DNA of 64,000 bases. Origin: Trichopria drosophilae (lineage: Eukaryota; Arthropoda; Insecta; Hymenoptera; Diapriidae). The stretch covers positions 137,633,001-137,697,000 of the forward strand of contig CM059582.1 in NCBI GenBank assembly GCA_030407085.1. The letters run 5' to 3'. This document shows positions 11,003-22,604 of the stretch, in pieces; position 1 is the stretch's first letter; every line of letters starts with the position of its first letter. The translations under genes and the position numbers were made by a program. The notes under the pieces are model-generated. The model worked only from the letters and a program-made list of their open reading frames with translations, was not told the DNA's origin and ran no database searches.

Positions 11003-11444
11003 TAGGGTGAATATGCCAATGAGTGGACGATTTTCTACATATTTCTATTTCTTATGAATGTGTGATGCACAACATGCAACAAAATACATAATTTTATATT
11101 CTTTGAACATTCAAAACAATATTTACAGTACTATTGATCTTCCAGTGTTTATTATTTTGTAAAATCAAAGCAAAGTTTTAAAGCCATCCAAAACTGGTAC
11201 TGAAAACGTCCCATTTGATTTAACCCGTCTATTCATTGGGGTTTAGCGGATTTTTTTACAAACGTATGAGGACGAGGTTAATAATTAAATAAAATCAAAG
11301 GTTGAACTACACGGTCATAAAGAGCAGAGTCTAACGATTCTAATGGTGGTATCATAATTTAATTTTCATAAAAGAATTAAAAAGTTACAATCGATCAAAG
11401 TGTGAAAAATGCTTAATCGTCCATTCATTGGCATATTCACCCTA
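11003..11444. mobile_element. 442-bp MITE with TAGGGTGAATATGCCAATGA termini
   Basis: The left end TAGGGTGAATATGCCAATGA is matched by the inverted right end at 11425-11444, with similarity continuing through GTGGACGATT/ATGGACGATT. A degenerate internal copy (GTCTATTCATTGGGG) lies near 11228. There is no coding sequence. The superfamily is uncertain because the target duplication is not clear. Confidence 0.7.
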
Positions 11445-11975
11445 TTTAAGGAACAAGATATTGTTACAATATATGTATAGAAACTACTCGAACCTAACGA
11501 TGCTAGAACTACCCTCTGTCGCCTTCTTTCCTGGCAGTGTTAAAATGGGAATATTCCCGGAAGCGTCAGCCTTTCGTCAGGGAACTGCAATACGAATTTA
11601 GCCAAAATTGTAGGCACCCGGGTCGAAGTCATCTAGTTCAAAAAATTCAAGAAGATGTATTTGAGGCCAATCTGTATGGTCAATTTTTTTCAGATTTTTA
11701 AAAGTGGTGCGCCACAGTAAAAAAAAATAAAAACGGTATTTTTCTCATTTTTTTGCTCAATTTCTATCAAAACGAATCAACTTAGGGTGTTAAATTATAG
11801 TTCTTTTTAAGCTTTACAATTTTCTCCAATACAAAAATTCACTAGCTGTTGAATGAAACGAGTTAGAGGCGAAAAACCGCAAAAATAAGCATTTTTTTCT
11901 CTTGTTATAGGCTCTAACCTGAGAAATATTCATTTTTGGTCAAAGTGTTTTAAAGATAATTTGTAGGGCTATAGT
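11445..11975. other. Intergenic, nothing recognised
   Basis: No conserved reading frame or traced repeat was seen. Confidence 0.4.
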
Positions 11976-12166
11976 TAGTTAGTTAGTTAGTTATAGTTTA
12001 TTCTCTTAAATAGGGAAAAATTTCCCATTGAGAACGAGTTCCGTAAATGACGGATACAAAATAATTATAATATAAAAAATAAAGACAATTCTTACATAAT
12101 GAGGCTAACGATGACCTCCGCTGAATTACTTAAGTTTAGTATTCACGATAGTGCTACGCGCCATCT

Positions 12167-15100
12167 TTAATCTCCGAGCAAAAAGGCTCTCCGTGCAAAA
12201 CAGGCCTTAACGAATTTTAGTAACAACTTCGCAGATAACACGTCGTTAGCGCAAATTAAGCCGCACAGTAAACCAGACGAATGGACAGGTCGCGATCCTA
12301 ACATTACAGCGTGCTCGTGCCTAACCGGTGCTAGTAAAGGACACTCAGTTAAGATATGTAGCACCGATTCGTTCGCATTTAGATTGCAAAGTGTGCACAA
12401 AATTGTCGGATTGTAAAAATAACGACGACCAGCAACAAAGAGCGAGCGTGAATAAACCGACGCTAGTCTTAGCTGCGCCCTAACTCTAAGACAGTCCAGG
12501 GGCAGGCGAGGAGGGTACAATGTATATGCGGTGTCCGTAGAAAGACGATAAATTGGCAACTGAATGGATTCTGACATGAAATAAGATGCAAGGTCTTTCT
12601 TTCTACAGGCTTCTGAAAATTTGCTGACCAAAACTGGCCCGGAACGCTCCCAAAATTCGGCATTAAAATGTTCCCAGAACTCGCCCGCCTCTGCCCTGTC
12701 AGCCAAAGCCCTTAAGTGGGTCAATCAATTCCCGGAATCCTGCGAAGCGGTGGATAAATCCTTGAGACGCATCAATCAGATTTTTGGAAGCCTGGAGTCC
12801 GGCGCTCTAAGGGTTTTTATTACTCATTTAATAGCTCTATTAAATATTTCTACCGCAATTGAGGGTATTCCCAGTTCCAACCGAATTAAGTAGGCCGCTG
12901 CATTTCTTGGCAAATTGAAAAGCTTCTTAAAAAGAGCAATTTGCACGGACTCCAGCCTTTCCAAATAACGAAGAGACCAAAAAGGGCTGCGTATAGAAGC
13001 ACGGAAACAATCAGCGCGTTGTAGAGTTTCCAATAAGCATCACAAGCATCTATTTTCGCCGAATAAATAGTTGCTAAAACTGCGGCAGACGCAGCGTTTG
13101 TTCGGACAACGGCGTCCTCTGTTGGCAGACGACCAAGCGCAGAGGATGAAAATACGATACCTAGGAAGCGGTAGCTGCTCACAACCTCGACCGGACCATC
13201 TCTATAAAAAAAAGATCTCGAATGCTCATCCAGCCGTCCAGCTTTTCTAAAACAGATAATCTATGTTTTACTAGTATTGACTGTTAACTGGTTCGTGGTA
13301 CAATATTCAGATAGCAAGATTAACTTCTTACGCATATTCGCTGGAGGAAACGCGAAGATGGTCAGGTCGTCGGCATAGAGCAACATCATTAAGTCGACCG
13401 ATAATGTTACATCCACTCCGCGCGCACCTTTCTTGCGAAAAAAAGATACAATATCTGAGATGTACAAGATAAATAATAAAGGGCTGAGTATTTCGCCTTG
13501 TAAAACCCCTTTCGTTACATTGAATTCCATCGCAGTGGAATTTTCCGTGGAGAGACGGATCGTGGCTGTTCGATATAAGGCGCACAGCAGTCGCACAAAC
13601 TTGGCACTAATACCGAGGCTAAGTAATATTCTCCAGAGCAATGTGTGGGGAACTGAGTCGAAAGCTCTTTTGAAGTCGACAAACAGGCCATATAATTTTG
13701 ACTTTGGCCTACGGAGCGCGATTTGTGCGGTGGCGAGAAGTGCGAAGATGTTATCTTCGGTACTTCTAACGCCCCGAAACCCGGATTGTTCCTCAGGCAG
13801 TATTTCCCTCTGCGAAACCCAGTCCGTCAATCGCGTGCACATCTGAGAAAAAATTTTAGTGACCGCGTTCGATATCGCAATCAGACGATAATTAGACGGA
13901 TCGTCTCGCGCGCCTTTCCTAAAAAGCGTAAAAATGGAAGCGCTGGCCCAACCCGAGGGGAAAATCTCCGTAAGAAAAATCCTATTAAACAGTTGCAAAA
14001 GGTGGGTGAGCCAAGTTTCATCTAATCATTTAAAGAGTTCTGCCGGTAACTCATCAGGCCTATGGCTTTGCCTATCTTTAGTCTCCTTAAACTGTCCCTA
14101 AGTTCCGCCATAGAAAAGGGAGAGTCCAATGCAGGGGCAAAGGTGCCAATATGCGTCTCGAGGGGGCATCGTTCCCGAGGAAAAATCTCCAGGATTCGTC
14201 AGACACTTGTTGTCCCACACCGGGCTTTTTCCTAAAAAATCGAAAAACGCTCCAAAAATCTGCGGAGTTACGGACTAACGCGAATTTACCGGAAATCGCT
14301 TCGATATATTCCGATTTCTTGCGCTTGATTAAATTCAAATAAAGTTTTTTAATACGATACATAACAATTACGTTTTATTTGCCTATTAGATTTCATGATC
14401 ATGATTCGGACGCAGCGGCGCGAATAGCATTAGAAAAAATGTCATAACAGGCGTCTATAGGGTACAAATCATCGAAATTAATTTCATTAAGCGAGTGATT
14501 CAGGCACTCTACAAAATTCACTACCCCACCACACGACCTGGAGAATCTCACCGAGGCGCGCCCAAACGGCACGACAGCGTCCGACTCCAAAAGAGAGTTT
14601 TCAGAATGCAAGAAAAGCGCGATAATTATTGGCAGATGATCGGATCCGAAAAGACCATCGCCGGTTTTAAGATCAGAAATGAACGAGAGATGGGAAGCCG
14701 AAACCCAAACGAGATCAACAGTGCTGAATCGCCTCTGGCCGAGAAACGTAAAGTGCGCGGGGTTGTCGCTAGGACTACGCCCGTTTAACAAGACAAAATT
14801 TTATATTGCATAAAATCGGACAGAAGAGATCCGCGACTGTTATAGATTCTATCATGCGACTCCCTCGACGTCCGAATTGAAGAGTTATCAAAAAGTTGCG
14901 GGACATCGCTGTAAGCATCAGGTGAGCCCACTCGAGAATTAAAGTCCCCACCTAGAAGAACTAAACAGTCGGGATATTGGAAACTCAAGGAGTATAGTAC
15001 AGGTTGCGTGTTTTTAAGCTGGGAAGTTAAATCGGAATTAGGAGAAAAATATAATGAACCAATTATTAATTTTATCGGGGAAGTGTTAAGAAGATAAAAG

Positions 15101-15375
15101 AGCCAATAAGGAGAAGCAGCAAGTTGTCTAGTAGAAAAAGTAGGATCAATTAAGGACAGGAGACCGCCGCTGCAGCGACCAAAGTTACTGGAGCGGACCG
15201 CCGCAGAGAAAATTAACGAATGGCCAATACTTAACTCCTCAGCACGGGGAAGGGAGTCGCACCATGTCTCAGAAAAATTAAAAACCTTAAAAGACGAATA
15301 AAACGAATTATCTTTAATATTAAAAAAACGCGGGCATTCCAAAAAACTACCTCAAGAACCGACTGGACGTTACCA
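12167..15375 (-). pseudogene. LINE-A' ORF2: endonuclease / reverse transcriptase
   Basis: The minus-strand domain order starts with the endonuclease start VVFWNAR (about 15372), then LLGGDFNSRVGS, the RESHDRIYNSRG region, and LNGRSPSDNPAHFTF with FGSDHLPIII. The linker has ISGKFALVRNSADFWSVF, followed by the reverse transcriptase (13998-13261). That has DWVSQREILPEEQSGFRG, motif A FVDFKRAFDSVP, motif B KGVLQGEILSPLLF and the catalytic LLYADDLTIFA. The C-terminal region (12724-12167) carries a CTLC-x-H-x-C zinc-knuckle-like motif (TLCNLNANESVLHILTECPL). At least five frame breaks separate the pieces, so it cannot be translated. The enzyme would nick target DNA and prime reverse transcription on it; here it is a fossil. 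Confidence 0.85.
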
Positions 15376-15399
15376 CGTGCAAAGCTGCCGCGCGATAAA

Positions 15400-16200
15400 G
15401 ACGCCCTCCTATTGGTGGCAGACGCTACGACGGGAACTCGAGGCAGAGGACGGGGACCCGTTAAAAATTTGAACGCGAGAGCGGATTTTGGGCGACGGTA
15501 TCCATTGGCGATGAAACCGGAGACGAGCGAATTTGTGCAGCGCTGGAGGTCGATGAGTAGTCCGATGAAGTTGTCGAAGGATAATAGATAAGACCTTCCT
15601 TCCGAAGCACCAGCAATATTTGTTGTACGACTCGCCGAGAGAGGTCTTCTTTCCCGTGTTGGGCCGTCACAGATGACCGTGTAACCTTGGTCCACCTCGG
15701 ACCATTTTCGCCAAACCTTATCTACGGCAATCATATTGCCCTTTTGTTTAAAGGAAGAGCCTTTAGCAACCGCGACACGGCGAGCTTCCCTGACTTTAAA
15801 GGTCATAAAGCGTTCGTTGTCGGTGTAGTCCGAATTGATGAAAACAGTGGAATTTTTAAGGATGGTTTTCTTTGCCGACAGGATCGTGAACTTATCCTCT
15901 TCCAGAGATAATTCTGCAAGGATGGCCAACGGTTGTGTGCGGATTATTCTCGCCGATAATACTGCACCTGCCATGGAAAATTTCGCGTTTAAAAAATTTT
16001 GAACTTCACACTTCAAGGGGGCAGGTTGAAAGCCGTTTAAAATTAAATTTCTTCGTTTCAAGATTCTTTCCTGAGCCTCCAGCTTGGCAGCCATCTTTTT
16101 AATTAATTGGTCCTGCGTTCCGCTCAGATTCTCTAATTGCCGCCAGCAGAGATTTTTGCAAGAAGTCTAAGCTGACCTGCGTAACTGGAACAGTCTCCAT
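15400..16200 (-). pseudogene. LINE-A' ORF1: RNA-binding protein remnant
   Basis: The start ATG lies at 16200 (METVPVTQVSLDFL), colinear with MENTPVTQVDLDLM in LINE-A. The coiled-coil segment is mostly deleted between about 16140 and 16090. From MAAKLEAQERILKRR an RRM-like domain follows (LILNGFQPA, then VFINSDYTDNERFMTFK and REARRVAVAKGSSFKQKGN). In this copy the frame runs on into the endonuclease start VVFWNAR, so the ORF1 stop has been lost or bypassed by an indel. ORF1 products of this type bind LINE RNA. Confidence 0.65.
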
Positions 16201-16260
16201 AGGTGGCACCGGGGCAACGGTGCCGGGCGTGACAGGCTTTTGTCAGTCATATGTCAAAAG

Positions 16261-16998
16261 TCGCGCCCGAGAGATGGTGCCGACTGGTGCCTGACCGAAG
16301 AATGAGCGGTATAGACGGAGAATGGACACGGACGAAAACAAACACTACCAGAGGCATGCGCGCGCAATTGACGGAGAGAGCGCGTGGCATGAGCACATTG
16401 TGCGTGTGGTGGGCCGCACACGAGTAAGGAACGAACTCACCGATATACAGGCGAGTTACATCCAAGCGGGATCGGCTGTCCTACGAAAATCCGACGGTTA
16501 TGCGAAGTTGACAGCTCCAGTATATCTGACCCAATGGTGCAGAAAATGAATGTGCATGTCTTCCTGAAAACAAATCCTAGCCGCGACGTAGACGCCAAGT
16601 TCAACTTGCGACAAACAAAACGTCGACTCCTTGCGCAAAAGACCTTCCGTTCATTTGAATTTTTGCCTGTACTGTTGGCGATAAAAGCGTTCTGGTGATT
16701 GGCTCTCCACTGCTTTTCCAGAAGGGTGACGTCACCACATGAACCGATAAACAGAGTGTGGTGTAACTGTCACTTCGTCGATTGATGAACGGAATATAAA
16801 GTTGAATTTATCCGGATTGGAGGCTCGGACACTCAAAAGCTCACTGAGAAATTAATCCAAGCCAGTCCGGAAGCACGTCTCTATAAATTGAACTCCCAAA
16901 AAAAGAGATTTAAGCAATACTAATCAGACGAAAATGCGGAGCGAAGAAAACCACGTCTCTTCAACTTACCGTCACCAACGGTTCTCCTTGAAAAATAT
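16261..16998. other. GC-richer flank of LINE-A', no gene supported
   Basis: This probably includes LINE-A' 5' UTR and adjoining sequence. Overlapping short frames at 16247-16549 have no recognisable homology. Confidence 0.35.
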
Positions 16999-17222
16999 GG
17001 ACTTTAGAGAAAATATGCTAAGAATAAAAATATCTTAGAATTGGTTAAAGAAGCTTCTCAAATTTTTTCAGATTTTTTAAATGAATTTTTTTTTAAATTT
17101 CGATTTTTTTAATTTTCAAAAAACCAAAAAGTGTATCAATGCATTGTGATGGTTCAATTTGAGAAGGTTCTTTAACCAATTCTAAGACATTTTTGTTCTT
17201 CGAAAATTTTCTCTAAAGTCTA
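16999..17222. repeat. ~70-bp-arm hairpin (MITE-like)
   Basis: GACTTTAGAGAAAAT and TTAGAATTGGTTAAAGAAGC on the left (16999-17060) are mirrored at 17165-17222 (TTTAACCAATTCTAAGACAT, then TTTTCTCTAAAGTC). The loop is AT-rich. Confidence 0.65.
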
Positions 17223-17690
17223 CAGTTTTTAAGAAAAAAATTTTTTAAGTTTTAAAAAGATTTTTGAGCCTCTACGCGCAATTTTGGGAGTCGACATCTT
17301 GAAATTCAAATTAGAACATGGTACGTTTTAATCCTAAGGATCCATGGACGCGATATTTTCACCTTAGACGTGTTTCCCACACCAATTTCGAGGTGAAAGT
17401 GATGTTAGAATGAAAAATAAATGTTTAAACCATGTTTTTTAACAAAAAAACGTGTATAACTTTTTTGCTTTTCATTTTATCGAAATTTTTATTCAAAGAT
17501 TCTGAAAGAAAATATAATTTTACGTCAGAAATAGTGAGAGTAAAATTTTTCCAAATGTTTTATATGCAAATTATCGACGTTTAAACTGGTGCTCAGAATG
17601 TGTCCGTTTAGGCCTTAATGGGTTAATGGATGAATTTAAGACTAAACCTAAAAAATAATCTGGGATACTTATAAGGCGTCAAGTTACCGA
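17223..17690. other. Intergenic, nothing recognised
   Basis: AT-rich with no conserved frame. It runs up to the first recognisable LINE-B codons. Confidence 0.35.
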
Positions 17691-17693
17691 ATA

Positions 17694-17970
17694 ATGTTGT
17701 CAAAAAAGAGTATTGGAAAGCCTACTAATAATGTTAATGAAATGTGTCACATTCTATGGTCTGCAATTTCGGAGGCTGCAAAGAACTTGGAAATGCATCA
17801 GCCGCAGTCAGTTATATTTAGGAAAAAAAGTCATAAGTCTTGGTGTGGTGGAGAATGTTCAGATCTCTGGAATAAAATAACTGTTCAACTAAAATTTTGC
17901 AAACAAACGGAATTTCCTGATGAAAGTATCAAATTGTTCCCTTGTGCTCAAGCGTACGTATACGAGTAAT
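17694..17970 (+). pseudogene. LINE-B ORF2 piece 1: endonuclease-RT linker
   Basis: Contains KKSHKSWCGGECSDLW, corresponding to SSKPWFDGECASAR in LINE-A, the conserved segment just after the endonuclease domain. It ends at AQAYVYE, where the first insertion begins. Confidence 0.6.
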
Positions 17971-19128
17971 TCCGCGATACTTTTAATATTTAGGAAACTG
18001 TATATTTACAAGACGAATTTAATACAATTGATAAACAACAAAATTTTTTTGATATGAATTAAATGTCGGAAAATATCATACAATAGTTTTGGTGGATGGA
18101 GAATAATTAGTTTTGTGTGAAAAAAATTGAAATTCGTCATATTTAAAGATTTGTGCAGGAAACTGTCCTATATTTCTTTTCTTTCGACCAAAAAATAAAA
18201 TGTGCTTGTTTATGAAAGACCGCACAAATTTTTCTGTACTATCATTTGATATTGTACTTTCAACCCATGTCATTTTTGAGAAGGTGCCTGCCTCCTGAAA
18301 TGAAATATAAAAACAAAAATAAAAGAAACTAAATTTTCATAAAGAAAACATTTTTTTACCTTTCATCGTTTGGAAAAAGTGCGTTTCGAGATTTCAAAAA
18401 AAGTAAAGCATGAGTGTATTCCTTACATAAAAACGGTTCAAACCATTCTTTTTACATTACCGTGCCACTCTACCGAACAAAAATGCGAGGCTTTGAAAAA
18501 TGATATTACTTGCGCCGCTGGTACCGAAAATAGTTATTTTTTACTGGCACACTTTCTGTACAGTTTGAAAATCCCCAAACCCTATTGCCGTTTTTTGTTT
18601 GGTATATTTCTAAGAGTGTATCACTAGTCTCAAGTCAATATTATTTGCACCTGTCTGAAAAAAAGACTGAACAAAAATAATTTTATTTTCGGTAATTACT
18701 GCATTATATTATTTTGATTATTTTGGCAGTAATAAATAGTTTGTATATTGTTATATTGTTTTTGTCAAAAATGTCGAAAAGTGATTTTTGAACGTGCCAC
18801 CAAATTGTTGTACGGCGCCATATCTCCATGTTTCATATTTTTAGATTTACATGTACAAATAATTATTTTTTATCTTCAAGAGGCAAAAGTCCCCGATATG
18901 ATCAAATCGATTAAGAATTACAGATTCAACAAAGTTTTGAAAATTGATAATAAAATTATTTTGTTCAAAATTTTAAAGTTGCTCCTACAAAATGTGCGTT
19001 TTTAAAAAAAATGTTGGCACCATCAAATTTTTGCTCTTCATATCACCTGAAATGAGAGAAATAACTTTACATGTGGGTGCAAGTAAAAAAAAAATTTTTT
19101 AAATGCCAAATATTAAAAGTATCGCGGA
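17971..19128. mobile_element. 1158-bp element with 20-bp TIRs
   Basis: The left end TCCGCGATACTTTTAATATT (17971) is repeated exactly in inverse orientation at the right end (19109-19128). It interrupts the LINE-B linker between AYVYE and FWKKENLYF. Internal frames (18273-18076 minus, 18370-18627 plus) are short and unrecognised, so it is probably non-autonomous. No target duplication was evident, so the superfamily is undetermined. Confidence 0.75.
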
Positions 19129-19529
19129 CACAAACTTTCTGGAAAAAGGAAAATCTCTATTTTAATAATTTTATCGATAATATTCAGAAAGAGAAAAATC
19201 CTGCTGTATTTTGGCAATCTATTAATAAATTCCGTCGTAACAATTCACCTAATAATCCTGTAGCGCTTAGTAAATGGTATGAGTTCCTGTGTAACCTTTT
19301 TTCGCTTGAAACCACCACTTCAGCTGCCCAGAGCTCTTTACCCGTATTAGACGGGGTACAATAAATGGACCCTTCTTAAATGAACGACTTGGAAAATGGG
19401 TGATACGTCGTCGGGCTTTGCCTGAATTTCAATGGGGATTTAAAAAAGGAAGAAGTTGCATTGATGATTCGTTTTGTCTTACCATTATGCTACAAATTGA
19501 AACCACATTACCAAAGAGTGGAGTATATG
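19129..19529 (+). pseudogene. LINE-B ORF2 piece 2: linker to RT fingers
   Basis: FWKKENLYFNNFIDNIQKEK and NPAVFWQSINKFRR align with the NSADFWSACRQFRKK linker of LINE-A. After a stop and apparent deletion near 19364-19380, LNERLGKWVIRRRALPEF, then GFKKGRSCIDDSF, match the RT segment before motif A. It ends at KSGVY, where the second insertion lies. Confidence 0.75.
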
Positions 19530-21390
19530 AGACATTCTTTTACAAATTGAACACTTTTTTTTGACATTTTTAAATCGCTTAAAACTTTTGTTACTGGTTC
19601 TAGGCATAAAATGAGTGGATACGTAAATTAGGATTTTTTCATTTTTTTCGAAGATATAGCAAATTTAAAATTTGAGTTTTGGCGTTTTATGGAAATTTTC
19701 AAAAAATCATATCTCCGGCAATTTTTATCGTAAAATCATTTTATTTTTTTTTAAACTAATCGGATAAAACTCAACTTTTTTATGAAATTATGATCCTAAC
19801 CTCAAAATAAGAAAAAAGTACTTTTTAATGGAAATTAAAGTCTCTGCGTTGACTTTCAATATGGCACCTAGAGCCAATATCTTTTTAAAACCTACTATTA
19901 GATTCGTTGGGAAATGTAGTAAAACATATCCAAATTTAAGTGTGGTATCTATAAAAGTCGCCTCGCAATTAATTAAACGGTGCGCAACTCGCGGATGCGC
20001 GCGCGCGGCTTGCATTCCGTGCCGGGAGGCGCGTTGGCTCGTGCGATATCTACACGTCTCATACGCTATTGTCAACTTTTTGAGTTACAAGATCAATTAC
20101 ATAGTATTAAAAATGTAATATTGTATATTTGCGACAAAAAACATTTAATATAAAAACAGATGAAAATGCATATGAAACGAAAATAGATTTTAAGGTGATT
20201 TAGCATATTATGGCTATACCTATTTATTCATTGATAATATTTTTTCCGTTTCTGTATTAATTGTTGAAAGATTTTTAACGGAAAATCCCAAGCTTATCTT
20301 TTCTCATTACTTTTCCACCATAAGTGGTTCCGACTTCAAAAAGTTGAAAATACTGTATGAGACGTGTAGATATCACACGAGCCAACGCGCCGCCCGGCAC
20401 AGTTTGATTAATTGCGAGGCGAGTTGTATAGATTCCATTCTGAAATTTGAATATGTTTTACTACATTTTCCAACGAATCCAATAGTATATTTTGAAACCC
20501 CGCAGGGGACTTGTGGAAGAGAGCGGAGCGGGTATCTCCGTCCGCAAGGAAGAGGGAGGGGTCGAAGCGCCCGAACTTGAAGATGAGCAATGCTTTTGAA
20601 AGATCCGCTTCTCTTAGCAAGTTTTGAGAATGGACGACCTCACGGACCCGATCGTTCGGTTGGTCTGTTACCGTCGAATACCTGATCGTAAAACGACTCG
20701 AGATTCTCACCGTACTGAGGAGCTAGGGTGCGGTGTCAAGCCCCTGTCGGCGGGTTCCACACGGGGGAGCGCTACGGCGTGCCGTGTCCGTCCGGTAGTA
20801 ACCGCAAAGAGGGTTGGCCTCTAGCGGGTCGTGGTAACGTTAGAAAGTCTCAAGGCAGGTAGCTTGTTACTAATAATTTGGTAGCTGAATTGTTGTTTAT
20901 TTTTCAATGGGCACAACCAGCGGTGTGGTGCATCACTCAAATATGGCCCCATCCCCCATGGGAGGGGGGGGGGGGTCTTGAACCCGCAGGGGAGGGAAGG
21001 CACCTAAAATACTATACTTTTCAGTATATTTTAAAAAAATATTGGCTCCGGGTGCCATATTGAAAGTTAACTTTGAAACATTAATTTCCGTAAGAAAGTA
21101 CTTTTTTATTATTTTGAGGTTAGGATGATAATTTCATAAAAAAGTTGAGGTTTTTCTGATTAGTTTAAACAAAAATAAAATGATTTTACTAGCAAAATTG
21201 CCGGAGATATGATTTTTTGAAAATTGCCCTAAAACGCCAAAATTCAAATTTTAAATTCGCTATATCTTCGAAAAAAAAATTAAAAAATCCCAATATATGT
21301 GTCCTCTCATTTTATACATAGAACCAGTAAAAAAGTTTAAGCGATCTAAAAATGTCGAAAAAAAATTGGTGGATTTGTAAAAGAATGTCA
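19530..21390. mobile_element. 1861-bp long-TIR element, TATATG target duplication
   Basis: Termini AGACATTCTTTTACAAAT and its inverse (right end AAGAATGTCA) begin arms of about 550 bp: left 19530-20085, right 20345-21390 (interrupted). TATATG is present on both sides (19524-19529, 21391-21396). Taking out the element plus one TATATG restores the LINE-B frame directly into RT motif A (FADLK). There is no transposase. The central 260 bp is AT-rich. The right arm itself carries the 529-bp insert at 20494-21022. Confidence 0.85.
20494..21022. mobile_element. 529-bp GC-rich insert with 10-bp target duplication
   Basis: AGTATATTTT flanks the insert on both sides (20484-20493 and 21023-21032), and removal rejoins the right arm in agreement with the intact left arm. 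The insert contains GGGTTCCACACGGGG, a G-run and two CCGCAGGGGA boxes near its ends. It lacks terminal inverted repeats and coding capacity. A retroposed (SINE-like) origin is plausible but not shown. Confidence 0.65.
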
Positions 21391-21562
21391 TATATGCCAC
21401 ATTTGCCGATTTAAAGGTGCGTTTGATTAAGTAAATCATCAGCGACTTTGGCGGAAACTAGAAGACTTGAAAATTAGTAGCAAGTTCCTTTATATATTAC
21501 GTAATTTTTATTCGAGGGCCTCTGCATCAATTAAGTTGGTTAATGAATTCACGAAGCCATGG
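21391..21562 (+). pseudogene. LINE-B ORF2 piece 3: RT motif A region
   Basis: TFADLK is the start of RT motif A. After a frame break, LWRKLEDLKISSKFLYIL and SASIKLVNEFTKPW match the LLWRKLLGLGVNAKFLRIL segment of LINE-A. Confidence 0.75.
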
Positions 21563-21822
21563 TCCAGTCGTCAGAGACGAAAATCTCACTGAACCTCAAA
21601 AAAAAACGCACAATTTTTATGTAATCAGTTTTGATTTTTAATATGAAGAATATCAATTATTCATAATCTTAATTTTTCGAATGGACATTATTAAAATTTC
21701 ATATTCAGAATAACAATTTTCGCAATTGATATTACTAAATTCTAATATTAAAAATTCTAATATTAGAATTTTTAATATTAAATTTTCATAAAGGGATCAA
21801 ATTGTCCTTATTTGCCCCCTGG

Positions 21823-22200
21823 ATGCCCCCCTTCGTGTCGAACAACTTTCATCCGACAACTTTTTTGATTCTGTGCATAGTTCTCGAGGTATTTCAATGT
21901 CTTCGGATAAATTTGGATTTTTATCGATTACAGCGCCACTTGTGAACCAAAATGCAATAGCTCCTAGGTCAAATTGGTGTACTTTTTTCCGGAGAATCCA
22001 AATCTGCAATAAAAACAGGGGGTTCCTATTTAAGTTTTATTGTTTTTGCCCCCACTCCACCTCCAGGGGATGGGGGAGGGGGTAAATTTAATTATCACTG
22101 GATGCCCCCCTTCGTGTCGAACAACTTTCATCCGACAGCTTTTTTGATTCTGTGTATAGTTCTCGAGATATTTCGATGTCTTCAGATAAATCGGCCACCC
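21823..22200 (+). repeat. Direct repeat of ~85 bp, 282 bp apart
   Basis: CTTCGTGTCGAACAACTTTC, ATCCGACA, GATTCTGTG and TTCTCGAG occur in the same order at about 21831-21910 and 22110-22190. The second copy is followed by CCACCCTGTATATG, a mariner/MITE-style terminus. Poly-G/C stretches adjoin. Confidence 0.65.
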
Positions 22201-22301
22201 TGTATATGATTTAACGTTAGATAGTTCAGAAAAAGTGTACGACCCCCAATCACCGCCCTTCCTTCGAAAAGTACCCCTGCAACCCCTTCAATGGTGTAAA
22301 C

Positions 22302-22481
22302 CCCCCCCCCCCCCTCACAAAGGTAAAAATTTGAGAAATTTAAAAAAAATCGAAAGAAGTGGATTATAGATATTTCAAAAAACGTACACTTGTGTTACAT
22401 ATTTGAAAATGACGCCCCTCCCCCCTCTCCAAAAAAGAATAGCGAGTTGAAACAGGAAAGGGAATGTAGGAAATAATAATT

Positions 22482-22514
<33 letters not shown>

Positions 22515-22515
22515 G
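22302..22515. repeat. Poly-C tract and (AAT)n microsatellite
   Basis: A C-run near 22302-22315 and (AAT)n from 22484 to 22514 lie downstream of the PIN/XPG-like gene's 3' end. Confidence 0.8.
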
Positions 22516-22604
22516 TTTTTATTACAAAAATCGAAGATTATATTTACATCTTGCAAATCTTACATAATCCATATGTACAAACAAAGTACTTATCATACCG
22601 CAAG

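Larger units (their letters stand above)
11976..16260 (-). mobile_element. LINE-A' : decayed two-ORF LINE
   Basis: A complete-length but damaged non-LTR retrotransposon. It has an ORF1 (about 16200-15400), an ORF2 with endonuclease and reverse transcriptase (about 15375-12167), a short 3' UTR, and a 3' tail of TAAC repeats (the TTAG tract at 11977-12000 on the plus strand). It is clearly related to LINE-A at 51.1-56.5 kb but distinct from it, with a different tail repeat, so the two represent separate subfamilies. The 5' limit is approximate. Confidence 0.8.

Noticed and set aside
13433..14025. Plus-strand frames of 100-137 codons
   Set aside because: They are antisense shadows of the LINE-A' reverse transcriptase.
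18076..18359. Possible 64-bp intron (GTAAAAAAA to TTTCATTTCAG) on the minus strand of the 1.16-kb element
   Set aside because: No open upstream frame joins in phase with the downstream exon.
19788..20580. Frames containing CRYHTSQRA-type residues, seen twice
   Set aside because: They are the two arms of the long-TIR element, so the duplication is explained by DNA structure.
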